A stretch of DNA of 64,000 nucleotides, from the NCBI RefSeq assembly GCF_028369295.1, contig NZ_JAQMYP010000005.1, positions 124,001 to 188,000 of the forward strand, given 5' to 3'. The translations under genes and the position numbers were made by a program. The notes below the pieces were generated by a model, which worked only from the letters and a program-made list of their open reading frames with translations, searched no databases and had not been told where the DNA came from. Positions 41,257 through 51,515 of this stretch are shown here, in pieces. This DNA is from Streptomyces sp. HD. GTDB taxonomy: Bacteria; Actinomycetota; Actinomycetes; Streptomycetales; Streptomycetaceae. The first letter of the stretch is position 1; every line of letters begins with the position of its first letter.

Positions 41257-42159
41257 ATGCCCGACCGGCCGATCGATCTGGATCTGCGCAAGCTGCGCTA
41301 CTTCGTGGCCGTGGCCGAGCGCAGGCACTTCGGGCAGGCGGCCCTCGCCCTGCATGTCACGCAGCCGGCGCTGTCCCGACAGGTGCGGCAGCTGGAGCAC
41401 GAGCTGCGGGTGGAGCTGTTCACCCGCAGCACGCGCGAGGTCGCGCTCACCCCGGCCGGTGAACAGTTCCTGCGCGACGCCAAGGCGCTGCTCGCCGCCG
41501 CCGAGGCCGCCCAGGAGCGGGCCCGCCGGATCAGCGCCGGGGACGACGCGCTGGTCGTGGGCTTCATGCTCGGCACGGACGTCAGCCTCGCGCTGAACGC
41601 CTTTTCCGGGCAGCATCCCGATGTGTCCATCGAGCTGGTCCGGCTGCGCTGGTGGAGTCAGGCGCGGGTCCTGCTGGACGGCAGCGTCGACGTCGGGTTC
41701 GTACGGCCGCCCGTCGAGGCCGACGGGGTGGATCTGCTGCCCCTGTACCCCGAACACCTCACCGCCGTACTGCCCGTCGATCACGCGCGGGCAGGCGACG
41801 CGAAGGTCGCCCTCACGGCTCTGGCAGACGACCCGGTCCTGGAGTACGCCGAGGCAGCGGAGGCCTGGTCGGCCGTATGGAACGCCGATCCGCGCCCCGA
41901 CGGCAGCCGCCCCGGCCACGGCCCCGCCTTCCACGACATGGAGGAGCTGCTGGGCTACGTCAGGGGCGGGCGCGGCATCGCCTTCGTGCCGAACTCCGTC
42001 GCGGCCGCGTTCCCCCGGTCCGACATCGCCTACGTCCCGGTCGCCGACGTACCGCCCGGGCAGGTGGCCCTGGCCTGGAACGCCGCGCGCCCCTCGCCGC
42101 TCGTCGCGAGCTTCGTCGAGGCGGTGCGTGCGGCCGTGCGGGTGAGAGGGACGGCGTAG
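41257..42159 (+). CDS. LysR-family transcriptional regulator
   Basis: The protein has 300 residues. The N-terminal winged helix (LRKLRYFVAVAERRHFGQAALALHVTQPALSRQVRQLEHELRVELFTRSTREVALTPAG) is canonical, followed by a substrate-binding domain with two alpha/beta lobes (VVGFMLGTDVSLALNAF, VDVGFVRPPVEADGVDLLPLYPE, GRGIAFVPNSVAAAF). It is upstream of a zinc alcohol dehydrogenase and an SDR gene on the same strand, with a 142-base gap, and may control them. A palindromic LysR box directly precedes it. Confidence 0.92.
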   Translation: MPDRPIDLDLRKLRYFVAVAERRHFGQAALALHVTQPALSRQVRQLEHELRVELFTRSTREVALTPAGEQFLRDAKALLAAAEAAQERARRISAGDDALVVGFMLGTDVSLALNAFSGQHPDVSIELVRLRWWSQARVLLDGSVDVGFVRPPVEADGVDLLPLYPEHLTAVLPVDHARAGDAKVALTALADDPVLEYAEAAEAWSAVWNADPRPDGSRPGHGPAFHDMEELLGYVRGGRGIAFVPNSVAAAFPRSDIAYVPVADVPPGQVALAWNAARPSPLVASFVEAVRAAVRVRGTA

Positions 42160-42301
42160 ACCTGCGCCTATGCCGTCTCGGCATCAATCGCGCGGGAAGA
42201 GGCATTGGACGGGACCGGACAGGCCCCCAAGACTCGAAAGCACGGAAGTACCAGAACTTCCCGGCGTACCCCCTGGCCCCCCTAGTCCTCTGGAGCCCGC
42301 G

Positions 42302-43312
42302 ATGCGTGCTGCCGTCGCCATCGGCGCGAATCTCCCCCTCACCCTCGACACCCTCGACGTCCCCCGGCCCGCCCCCGGTGAGGTCCTGGTCAAGGTCACC
42401 GCCTGCGGCGTGTGTTTCTCCGACCTGAACCTGCTGCGCGGCCACTACCCCTTCGCCCGGTATCCCGTCGTCCCCGGCCACGAGATCACCGGAGTCGTGA
42501 CCGCCGTCGGCGAGGGCGTGACCTTCCCCGAGGTCGGCACGGCGGTCGGCGCCCAGTTCCTGTACGACTCCTGCGGCCACTGCGACCACTGCGTGCGCGG
42601 CGACCAGATCCTGTGCCCCCGCAAGCGGATCACCGGCATCGTGGCCGACGGTGGCTACGCCGAGTACGCCCTGCTCAAGGCCGACTTCGTCACCCCGCTG
42701 CCGGACGGCCTCGACCCCGTCGCCGCGGCGCCGCTGATGTGCGCCGGCCTCACCGCCTTCAACGGTCTGCGGCAGGGCGGCGCGAAGGCCGGTTCCCGGG
42801 TCGCCGTCGTCGGTCTGGGCGGAGTGGGTGCGCTGGCCGTGCGCTACGCCGTCGCCATGGGTGCCCGCGTCGCCGTGGTGAGCCGCTCCCGACGCGGCGA
42901 GGACCAGGCCAAGACCCTGGGCGCCGAACTGTTCGTCGCCACCGACGAGTCCGACCCGGCCGGGGCACTCAAGGCATGGGACGGCGGCGCCGACCTGGTC
43001 CTCAACGCCGCCCCCTCCACCGCCGCGGCCACCGCCACCCTGGGCGGCATCGCCCCCGACGGCACCCTCCTGCTCCTCGGCTACGGCTCCGAGCCGCTCA
43101 CGCTGCCCACCCAGCCCATGATCCTCAACCGCCTGCACGTGGCGGCGTCCCCCTCCGGCTCGCCCCACGACCTGCGCGACACCCTCGCCTTCTCTGCGGC
43201 CCACGGCATCCTGCCCGAGATCACCCCGATCACCCTGGACCAGGCACCGGCCGTCCTCGACGCGATGGCCGACGGCTCGGCGCACGGGCGCAGCGTCATC
43301 ACCTTCGCCTGA
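42302..43312 (+). CDS. Zinc-dependent medium-chain alcohol dehydrogenase
   Basis: The 336-residue MDR enzyme has catalytic zinc ligands Cys in TACGVCFSDL and His-Glu in VPGHEITG. The structural-zinc loop is CGHCDHCVRGDQILC, with four cysteines. The Rossmann motif is VAVVGLGGVGALAVRYA. It oxidises an alcohol or reduces an aldehyde with NAD(P). AdhP-like enzymes have this layout. It is followed by an SDR gene 69 bases downstream; the pair probably acts on the same or related carbonyl compounds. The substrate is not defined. Confidence 0.9.
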   Translation: MRAAVAIGANLPLTLDTLDVPRPAPGEVLVKVTACGVCFSDLNLLRGHYPFARYPVVPGHEITGVVTAVGEGVTFPEVGTAVGAQFLYDSCGHCDHCVRGDQILCPRKRITGIVADGGYAEYALLKADFVTPLPDGLDPVAAAPLMCAGLTAFNGLRQGGAKAGSRVAVVGLGGVGALAVRYAVAMGARVAVVSRSRRGEDQAKTLGAELFVATDESDPAGALKAWDGGADLVLNAAPSTAAATATLGGIAPDGTLLLLGYGSEPLTLPTQPMILNRLHVAASPSGSPHDLRDTLAFSAAHGILPEITPITLDQAPAVLDAMADGSAHGRSVITFA

Positions 43313-43381
43313 AGTCTGAAGCCCGAACCGCCTGAACCGTCCGGCCCGCCCTCAGACTTCGCTTCGCGCAAGGAGATCACC

Positions 43382-44284
43382 ATGCCCTACGTCGCCCTCG
43401 TCACGGGTGCCTCCAGCGGCTTCGGCGCCCTGACGGCCCGCGCCCTCGCCGACGCCGGACACACCGTCTACGCCGGCATACGGCAGACGACCGGCCGCAA
43501 CGCCCCGGCCGTCGCCGACGCCCTGTCCTACACCGACCAGCACGGTGTCGCGCTGCGCACCGTCGAACTCGACGTCTCCCGCCAGGAGTCCGTGGACGCC
43601 GGGGTCGCGCGGGTCGTCGCCGAGGCGGGCCGGATCGATGTCGTCGTGCACAACGCCGGGCACATGGTGCTCGGCCCGACGGAATCGTTCACCCCCGAGC
43701 AGATCGCCGAGATCTACGACACCAACGTGCTGTCCACACAGCGCGTCAACCGTGCCGTGCTGCCGGGGATGCGGGCCCGGCGCGACGGCCTGCTGCTGTG
43801 GGTGGGGTCGTCCAGCACCTACGGCGGCACCCCGCCCTACCTCGGCCCGTACTTCGGCGCCAAGGCCGCCATGGATCACCTCGCCAAGAGCTACGCGGTC
43901 GAGCTCAGCCGCTTCGGCATCGACACGGCCATCGTCGTCCCCGGCGCCTTCACCTCGGGCACCAACCACTTCGCCCACGCGATGCACCCTGCCGATACGA
44001 CCACGGCAGAGGCGTACGACGCCTGCTACGCCGGTCTGATGGACGACGTCGGCAAGGCACTGGCCGCACTGTCACCGGCCGACGCCGACGTCCGGGAGGT
44101 CGCCGACGCCATCGTCCGCATCGTCGACACCCCGAAGGGCGAGCGCCCCTTCCGCACCACCATCGACCCGGCGAACGACGGCTCGGAGCGGGTCAGCGAC
44201 CTCGCCGACGCCGTCCGCGCCGACTTCTACGAGCGCATCGGCATGCCGGATCTCCTGACACCGCGCCGGGCGCCGCGCAGCTGA
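43382..44284 (+). CDS. Short-chain dehydrogenase/reductase
   Basis: The 300-residue SDR has the cofactor motif TGASSGFGAL, VHNAGHM in place of NNAG, and catalytic Ser in WVGSSSTYGG with Tyr and Lys in YFGAKAAM. AAGGAG precedes the ATG. It is longer than classical SDRs because of a helical C-terminal extension (AEAYDACYAGLMDDVGKALA to DFYERIGMPDLL), as in a branch of extended actinobacterial and proteobacterial ketoreductases. It converges on the downstream LysR gene, their stops only 3 bases apart. Confidence 0.88.
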   Translation: MPYVALVTGASSGFGALTARALADAGHTVYAGIRQTTGRNAPAVADALSYTDQHGVALRTVELDVSRQESVDAGVARVVAEAGRIDVVVHNAGHMVLGPTESFTPEQIAEIYDTNVLSTQRVNRAVLPGMRARRDGLLLWVGSSSTYGGTPPYLGPYFGAKAAMDHLAKSYAVELSRFGIDTAIVVPGAFTSGTNHFAHAMHPADTTTAEAYDACYAGLMDDVGKALAALSPADADVREVADAIVRIVDTPKGERPFRTTIDPANDGSERVSDLADAVRADFYERIGMPDLLTPRRAPRS

Positions 44285-44287
44285 CGC

Positions 44288-45172
44288 TCACCGCTGCAGC
44301 AGCATCCGCTGCAACTCCCGCGCCGCCCGGGGCGGAGCCACGTCACTGCGGTGGGCCAGCGCGATCGTCCGGTGCAGTCCGGGCCGGGCCAGTGGGGTCA
44401 CCCGCAGTCCCCGGCCCGACCGTGCTGCCACCATGCGCGGTACGACGGCCACACCCAGCCCGGCCCGTACGAATCCCAGCACCGCGTCCATCTCCCCGCC
44501 CTCGACCGCGAAGTCCGGCTCGAAGCCCTCGGCACGGCACGCGGCAACGGTCAGTTCCCGCAGGTCATAGCCGTGCCGGAACATCACCAGACGTTCGCCC
44601 TCCAGATCGGCGATGCGCACGGTGCGCCGGCCGCCGCCGGGGCGGGGAGCCTCGGGGGAGGAGACGACCACCAGATCCTCACGGAGCAGCTCCACGGTGG
44701 TCAGCGCCGGGGACGGGGTCGGCAGGGGCAGCACGACCAGGGCCAGATCGAGGGCGCCGCGCGCCAGCTCCCGTACCAGGTCGTGCGAGCCACCCTCCTC
44801 GATGAGCAGCCGGATGCCGGGATAGCGGTCGTGGAAGGCGCGCAGCACGTCCGGGAGCAGACCCGTGCACAGGCTCGGGGTCGCTCCGAGGCGGACCCGG
44901 CCCCGGCGCAGCTGCGCCAGTTCCTGCACCTCGTGCCGCGCGGTGTCCGCGTCGGCCAGGATGCGCCGGGCCAGCGGCAGCAGCGCCTCCCCGGCGTCCG
45001 TCAGCGTGATGTTGCCGCGGGCCCGCAGGAACAGGTCCGCGCCCAACTCCCGCTCCAGCGCCTTGATCTGCTGCGACAGCGAGGGCTGCGCGACATGCAC
45101 CAGGTCGGCGGCCCGGGTGAAGTGCCGGGTCTCGGCGACCGCCACGAAGTACTGGAGCTGCTGGAACTGCAT
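44288..45172 (-). CDS. LysR-family regulator divergent from succinate dehydrogenase
   Basis: The protein has 294 residues from ATG 45172 (MQFQQLQYFVAVAETRHFTRAADLVHVAQPSLSQQIKALERELGADLF). The effector domain contains RVRLGATPSLCTGLLPDVLRAFHDRYPGIRL and GLGVAVVPRMVAA. The region before its start carries ATAG-N7-CTAT, a site form known for OxyR and some other LysR proteins. Its divergent position beside the succinate dehydrogenase genes and recalled synteny with SCO0925 suggest that it regulates them. Confidence 0.9.
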   Translation of the reverse strand: MQFQQLQYFVAVAETRHFTRAADLVHVAQPSLSQQIKALERELGADLFLRARGNITLTDAGEALLPLARRILADADTARHEVQELAQLRRGRVRLGATPSLCTGLLPDVLRAFHDRYPGIRLLIEEGGSHDLVRELARGALDLALVVLPLPTPSPALTTVELLREDLVVVSSPEAPRPGGGRRTVRIADLEGERLVMFRHGYDLRELTVAACRAEGFEPDFAVEGGEMDAVLGFVRAGLGVAVVPRMVAARSGRGLRVTPLARPGLHRTIALAHRSDVAPPRAARELQRMLLQR

Positions 45173-45181
45173 CCAGCCATC

Positions 45182-45196
45182 ATAGGCATCAGCTAT
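45182..45196. promoter_or_regulatory. LysR-type site ATAG-N7-CTAT in the divergent promoter
   Basis: ATAGGCATCAGCTAT is a perfect 4+4 inverted repeat with a 7-base spacer, 10 bases upstream of the LysR start and 22 bases upstream of the predicted -35 of the dehydrogenase operon. Confidence 0.55.
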
Positions 45197-45217
45197 CGAA
45201 ACGAGCCGGACCATGTC

Positions 45218-45248
45218 TTGGACCGATGGGGCCGTTCGGCCCTAGCGT
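45218..45248 (+). promoter_or_regulatory. Promoter of a leaderless succinate dehydrogenase operon
   Basis: TTGGAC (45218-45223) and TAGCGT (45243-45248) form -35 and -10 elements with a 19-base spacer. TAGCGT lies seven bases before the ATG at 45256 and no Shine-Dalgarno is present, which points to a leaderless mRNA. Confidence 0.5.
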
Positions 45249-45255
45249 CCTGGTC

Positions 45256-45963
45256 ATGGCTCTGGCAACGCGGACGGACCGACGGCCGTCCATGGCACGC
45301 ACCGTGTGGGACTCCACCGTCGGCAAGAAGACCGTGATGGCGGTCAGCGGACTGATCATGCTGGCGTACCTGGTCGCCCACATGATCGGCAATCTGAAGA
45401 TCTACTTCGGCGCGGGCGAGTTCAACGCCTACGGCCACTGGCTCCGCACGGTCGGCGAGCCGTTCATGCACTACGAGTGGACGCTCTGGCTGATCCGCGT
45501 CGTCCTGGTCGCCGCCGTCGTCGCCCACGCGGTCTCGGCGTACCAGCTCAGCCGCCGCGACATCCGGGCGCGTCCCAGCAAGTACGTGCACAAGAAGCCG
45601 CGGGCCACCTACGCCACGCGCACCATGCGCTGGGGCGGCATCATCCTCGGCCTGTTCATCGTCTGGCACGTCCTCGACCTGACGACCGGCACCGTGCACT
45701 CCGGCGGCTTCCAGGAGGGCCACCCCTACCAGAACGTCGTGGACACCTTCTCCACCTGGTACGGCAACGTCGTCTACATCGTCGCGATGCTCGCCCTCGG
45801 CCTGCACATCCGGCACGGCTTCTGGAGCGCTGCCCAGACCCTCGGCGCCGGCAGCCGCACCCGCGACCGCGCCCTGAAATCCGTCGCCAACGTCCTCGCG
45901 CTGCTGCTCACGGCCGGGTTCATCGCCGTACCCGTGGGCGTCATGACCGGAGTGGTGAGCTGA
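45256..45963 (+). CDS. sdhC: Succinate dehydrogenase/fumarate reductase cytochrome b subunit
   Basis: The protein has 235 residues with five predicted membrane spans, as in the single-subunit anchor (class B type) of menaquinone-linked enzymes. [54 protein letters not shown] and [17 protein letters not shown] supply the histidines that ligate two hemes b. It anchors the flavoprotein and iron-sulfur subunits encoded directly downstream and passes electrons to menaquinone. Confidence 0.93.
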   Translation: MALATRTDRRPSMARTVWDSTVGKKTVMAVSGLIMLAYLVAHMIGNLKIYFGAGEFNAYGHWLRTVGEPFMHYEWTLWLIRVVLVAAVVAHAVSAYQLSRRDIRARPSKYVHKKPRATYATRTMRWGGIILGLFIVWHVLDLTTGTVHSGGFQEGHPYQNVVDTFSTWYGNVVYIVAMLALGLHIRHGFWSAAQTLGAGSRTRDRALKSVANVLALLLTAGFIAVPVGVMTGVVS

Positions 45964-45965
45964 CC

Positions 45966-47911
<1,946 letters not shown>

Positions 47912-47915
<4 letters not shown>

Positions 47916-48658
47916 AGCTCACCCTGCGCGTCTGGCGGCAGAAGAACGCCGACGCCGACGGCGCCATGTCCACGTACGAGGTGGACGGGATCTCCTCCGA
48001 CATGTCCTTCCTGGAGATGCTCGACACCCTCAACGAGAAGCTCATCCTCAGGGGCGAGGACCCGGTCGCCTTCGACCACGACTGCCGTGAGGGCATCTGC
48101 GGTGCGTGTTCCCTGGTGATCAACGGGGATGCGCACGGGCCCGAGCGGACGACGACCTGCCAGTTGCACATGCGGTCGTTCAAGGACGGCGACACGATCG
48201 ACATCGAGCCGTGGCGGGCGTCCGCCTTCCCGGTCATCAAGGACCTGGTCGTGGACCGGTCCGCGTTCGACCGGATCATCCAGGCCGGCGGCTACATCAC
48301 GGCGCCGACCGGCGCGGCCCCCGAGGCGCACGCCACGCCGGTGCCGAAGCCGGACGCCGACCTCGCCTTCGAGCACGCCGAGTGCATCGGGTGCGGGGCG
48401 TGCGTGGCGGCCTGTCCCAACGGGGCGGCGATGCTGTTCACCTCCGCCAAGATCAACCACCTGAACGTGCTGCCGCAGGGTGCTCCCGAGCGGGAGACCC
48501 GCGTCCTGGACATGGTGGCGCAGATGGACGACGAGGGCTTCGGCGGGTGCACGCTCACCGGGGAATGCGCCACCGCCTGCCCGAAGGGCATCCCGCTGAT
48601 GTCCATCACGAGCATGAACAAGGAGTGGCTGCGGGCCACGCGGAAGGTGAAGCGGTAG
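47912..48658 (+). CDS. sdhB: Succinate dehydrogenase/fumarate reductase iron-sulfur subunit
   Basis: The 248-residue protein has an N-terminal plant-type [2Fe-2S] domain ([26 protein letters not shown]) and a C-terminal bacterial ferredoxin domain with [15 protein letters not shown] and [17 protein letters not shown], which ligate [4Fe-4S] and [3Fe-4S] clusters. It carries electrons from FAD to the quinone site at the cytochrome b anchor. The ATG overlaps the flavoprotein stop. Confidence 0.95.
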
Positions 48659-48683
48659 CGCCGTGGCGAGTGGGATGTGTGGC

Positions 48684-48734
48684 GGCTGCGGGTGCGTCGT
48701 GGCTTGTCGCGCAGTTCCCCGCGCCCCTGGGGCG
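48684..48734. repeat. Dispersed streptomycete intergenic repeat
   Basis: The segment GGCTGCGGGTGCGTCGTGG, then CTTGTCGCGCAGTTCCC and CGCGCCCCTGGGGCG, matches a sequence I recall as very common after genes in streptomycete genomes. CGCGCCCCTGGGGCG can form a small hairpin. Copy number was not counted and no second copy was seen in this window. Confidence 0.6.
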
Positions 48735-48761
48735 TTGAAGTGAACGTTCGCCGAAAAGGTG

Positions 48762-48811
48762 CGGACGGGCGGGGTCGGGAGTGGTGCTCCCCGGCCCCGT
48801 CTCGCGTTTTT
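48762..48811 (+). terminator. Hairpin with T run after sdhB
   Basis: GACGGGCGGGGTCGGGAG pairs imperfectly with CTCCCCGGCCCCGTC over GTGGTG-like loop bases, followed by TCGCG and TTTTT (48807-48811). It resembles an intrinsic terminator, which is unusual in such GC-rich DNA. Confidence 0.6.
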
Positions 48812-48966
48812 GAGCCTGTCGAGCGAAGCGTTCAACCTCCGCACATCCGCTCTCCTGGCACCGGTCACGCGCACGCCAACCGGCATAGGAAGAACAGGGG
48901 CGGCACCACGCACCGCTCGCAACTGTCCTTCGCTCGCCGTCCCCGGCCCGTGACCAGGAGTAAGCC

Positions 48967-49737
48967 ATGACCGGCGTACTGACCGTCGACCGTCCCCCGC
49001 AGCCCACGGCCCCCACCCGGTACACCGTCGGCCTCGCCCGCGACGAGGAGGACGTGCGCGCCGCCCAGCGGCTGCGGCACGACGTCTTCGCCGGGGAAAT
49101 GGGTGCCCTGCTGACCACCCCGCAGCCGGGCCACGACATCGACGCCTTCGACGCGTACTGCGACCACCTGCTCGTCCGCGAGGAGGTGTCCGGACAGGTC
49201 GTCGGCACCTACCGGCTGCTGCCCCCGGAGCGGGCCGCGGTCGCGGGCCGACTGTACTCGGAGGGCGAGTTCGACCTCAGCCGGATCGACTCCCTGCGCC
49301 CGAATCTGGTCGAGGTCGGCCGCTCCTGCGTCCACCCCGACCACCGCGACGGCGCCGTGATCAGCCTGATCTGGGCCGGCATCGCCCGCTACATGGTCGA
49401 CCACGGCCATGAGTGGCTGGCCGGCTGCTGCTCGATCCCGCTCGCCGACGGCGGCACGCTCGCGGCGGGGACCTGGGACCGGGTGCAGGCCAAGCACCTG
49501 GCCCCGGAGGAGTACCGGGTACGACCGCTGCGCCCCTGGCAGCCGACGGCGCCGGTGCCCGCCCAGCGCGTCGAACTGCCCGCCCTGCTGCGCGGCTACG
49601 TCCGCCTCGGCGCCTGGGTCTGCGGCGAGCCCGCGCACGACCCGGAGTTCGGGGTCGCCGACCTGTACGTGCTGCTGTCGATGCGCCGGATCAACGCGCG
49701 CTATCTGCGGCACTTCCTCTCCCTCGTCCCGGCGTGA
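48967..49737 (+). CDS. olsB: GNAT-type N-acyltransferase, OlsB-like (lyso-ornithine lipid synthesis)
   Basis: The 256-residue protein belongs to the hemolysin/OlsB branch of acyltransferases: ARDEEDVRAAQRLRHDVFAGEMGA, DAYCDHLLVREEVSGQVVGTYRLLPP, EVGRSCVHPDHRDGAVISLIWAGIARYM and VLLSMRRINARYLRHFL. OlsB transfers a 3-hydroxyacyl group to the alpha-amino group of ornithine, giving lyso-ornithine lipid. It overlaps by GTGA with a PlsC-type gene that fits OlsA, so the pair makes phosphorus-free ornithine lipids. Recalled synteny with SCO0921-SCO0920 supports this. Confidence 0.87.
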   Translation: MTGVLTVDRPPQPTAPTRYTVGLARDEEDVRAAQRLRHDVFAGEMGALLTTPQPGHDIDAFDAYCDHLLVREEVSGQVVGTYRLLPPERAAVAGRLYSEGEFDLSRIDSLRPNLVEVGRSCVHPDHRDGAVISLIWAGIARYMVDHGHEWLAGCCSIPLADGGTLAAGTWDRVQAKHLAPEEYRVRPLRPWQPTAPVPAQRVELPALLRGYVRLGAWVCGEPAHDPEFGVADLYVLLSMRRINARYLRHFLSLVPA

Positions 49738-50825
49738 CGGACGGGGCGGCCATGAGCATCTCCTCCCTCGGTGCCGTGGGTGTCCCCGCGGCGACCGCAC
49801 CCTCGGCCGGGACGACCGGCGTACCGGCCGCGCGTGCCCATGCCGTCGAGGTGGCGACCCTCTGGCGCCCCAGCGCGCCCTGCACCCCGCGGACGTGCGT
49901 GGACGCGACGGGACCGGCCAGAGCCGCGCCCCTGGCCGCCCTGCGGCTCGTGGCGGTCCTGTGCCTGCTGATCGTCGGATGCCTGGCCCTACCGCTGGGC
50001 GGACGGATACCCGCGGGGCTGGTCCGGAGCTGGTGCCGCTGGGTCGTCCGGGCCTCGGGTGTCCGGGTACGGATCGCCGGCGGCGCCGCGCCCGACGGCG
50101 GGCTGCTGCTCGTCGCCAACCACGTCTCCTGGCTGGACATCCCGCTGCTCGCCGCCGTGCGCCCGGCCCGGATGCTCGCCAAGTCGGAGATCCGGGACTG
50201 GCCCGTGGCAGGGTGGCTGACCGCCCGCAGCGGCGCCCTGTTCATCGACCGCGACCGCATCCGCGCACTGCCCGAGACGGTGGCACGGATCGCCCAGGCG
50301 CTGCGCGCGGGTCAGGCGGTCACCGTCTTCCCCGAGGGCAGCACCTGGTGCGGCCGCGCCCAGGGCCACTTCCGACGCGCCGCCTTCCAGGCCGCCCTGG
50401 ACGCGGGCGTCCCCGTACAGCCGGTGCGTCTGCACTACCGGGCGGCCGGAGGCACCCCCGGCACGGCGGCGGCCTTCGTCGGCGACGACTCGCTGCTCAC
50501 CTCGGTGTGGCGGGTGACGCGCTCCCGTGACCTGGTCGCCGAGGCCGAGGTGCGGGAGCCGATAGCGGCCGGCAGTCATACCGACCGTCGCCGCCTCGCC
50601 CAGGCCGCCGAGCGGTCCGCGCTAGCGCGGACGCATCAGCCGGAGATCATCGCCCCAGGCGTCCAGCACCGCCCCGTGCCCCTCCCGGCGGGCCAGGGCC
50701 TCCACCCGGGCGAACAGCCGCCGCTGGACCGCCACATCGGCGCTCGCGGAGATACGGTCCACGTCCCGCAGCAGGGCCTTGCCGTCCCAGTCCGGCAGCG
50801 GATGGCGGACAAGTTCCCAGCGTAG
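49734..50825 (+). CDS. olsA: PlsC-type acyltransferase, OlsA-like, with C-terminal extension
   Basis: The GTG at 49734 overlaps the olsB stop; ATG 49752 is an alternative. One hydrophobic segment (LVAVLCLLIVGCLALPL) precedes the acyltransferase domain with NHVSWLDIP (His-x4-Asp), LAKSEIRDWPVAGW, SGALFIDRDR and FPEGSTWCG. OlsA adds the second acyl chain to lyso-ornithine lipid. Family members normally stop near RRLAQAAE, but here the frame runs about 65 residues further, to 50825, antisense over the 3' end of the convergent nucleotidyltransferase gene. The extension is compositionally poor and may reflect loss of the original stop. Confidence 0.82.
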   Translation: MTDGAAMSISSLGAVGVPAATAPSAGTTGVPAARAHAVEVATLWRPSAPCTPRTCVDATGPARAAPLAALRLVAVLCLLIVGCLALPLGGRIPAGLVRSWCRWVVRASGVRVRIAGGAAPDGGLLLVANHVSWLDIPLLAAVRPARMLAKSEIRDWPVAGWLTARSGALFIDRDRIRALPETVARIAQALRAGQAVTVFPEGSTWCGRAQGHFRRAAFQAALDAGVPVQPVRLHYRAAGGTPGTAAAFVGDDSLLTSVWRVTRSRDLVAEAEVREPIAAGSHTDRRRLAQAAERSALARTHQPEIIAPGVQHRPVPLPAGQGLHPGEQPPLDRHIGARGDTVHVPQQGLAVPVRQRMADKFPA

Positions 50826-51359
50826 GTACTTGTTGTACGGGCGAGGGCGCCGGTCCAGGGCGAAGAGCAGCTCCAGGAGGTGGCCCACACTGTCGGTGGC
50901 GTCGAGCCGGGCGGCGAGCGGCTCGCCGTCACGGTCGTTCTTGACCGATCGGTACAGCGAGTTGGCGTACGCGTCGAGCCATCCGCCGGCGGCCCGGAAC
51001 GCCTCGTCGGCGCCGAGCCGCGCCTTGGCGGCGAGGAGGTCGCCGATCCCTCCGTCCAGCCGGTCGAGCACGATCCGCGCCCGGGCGAGGGCATAGCGCT
51101 CGGGGCCCGGCATTCCGGCGGCCCGGAACTCGCTGAGGGAGACGATCACCAGATCCAGCCATGGTGTGCGGTGGCCGGCGAGCCGACGGAGTCCGGTCGG
51201 CGCGCCGTCCGCGAGCACGACGTACAAGTCGTGGTCGGAGTGCTCGGTGGCCATGCCGTCGTGGGCCCGCGAGCCCTTCAGGACGAGGCCGACCACGGCC
51301 GGATCGGCGGTGGCAAGTTCTAGGAACGCGTCGTAGGTGAGGGATTGCTGCGCGGTCAT
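50622..51359 (-). CDS. Nucleotidyltransferase-domain protein, aminoglycoside adenylyltransferase-like
   Basis: The 245-residue protein has a MNT-type nucleotidyltransferase core: VLKGSRAHDGMATEHSDHDLYVV gives the Gly-Ser and Asp-x-Asp catalytic pattern, and LDLVIVSLSEF the third acid. A helical C-terminal domain (SVGHLLELLFALDRRPRPYNKYLRWELVRHPL) resembles kanamycin-type or lincosamide-type transferases. The substrate is unknown and resistance should not be assumed. Its 3' end overlaps the extended tail of the convergent olsA frame by 204 bases. Confidence 0.8.
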   Translation of the reverse strand: MTAQQSLTYDAFLELATADPAVVGLVLKGSRAHDGMATEHSDHDLYVVLADGAPTGLRRLAGHRTPWLDLVIVSLSEFRAAGMPGPERYALARARIVLDRLDGGIGDLLAAKARLGADEAFRAAGGWLDAYANSLYRSVKNDRDGEPLAARLDATDSVGHLLELLFALDRRPRPYNKYLRWELVRHPLPDWDGKALLRDVDRISASADVAVQRRLFARVEALARREGHGAVLDAWGDDLRLMRPR

Positions 51360-51515
51360 GCGTGATCTCCGATGGGACGGCGACGGGAATGCCTACCGGG
51401 GCGGCCACGGAACGTCCGGGCGCCCACACGGTCCGCGACGGCAGGCGCCGTCGCACGGAGGATCAACGCACCGGGCGATTCTACGAGGCACAAGTGCCGC
51501 TTCCCCAAGGGCTTT

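Larger units (their letters stand above)
48659..48966. other. 308-base intergenic region before the ornithine-lipid genes
   Basis: It contains a streptomycete-type intergenic repeat (48684-48734) and a hairpin with a T run (48762-48811), both described separately. The last 150 bases before the acyltransferase gene contain no recognised signal except AGGAG at 48956-48960 as ribosome-binding site. Confidence 0.6.
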
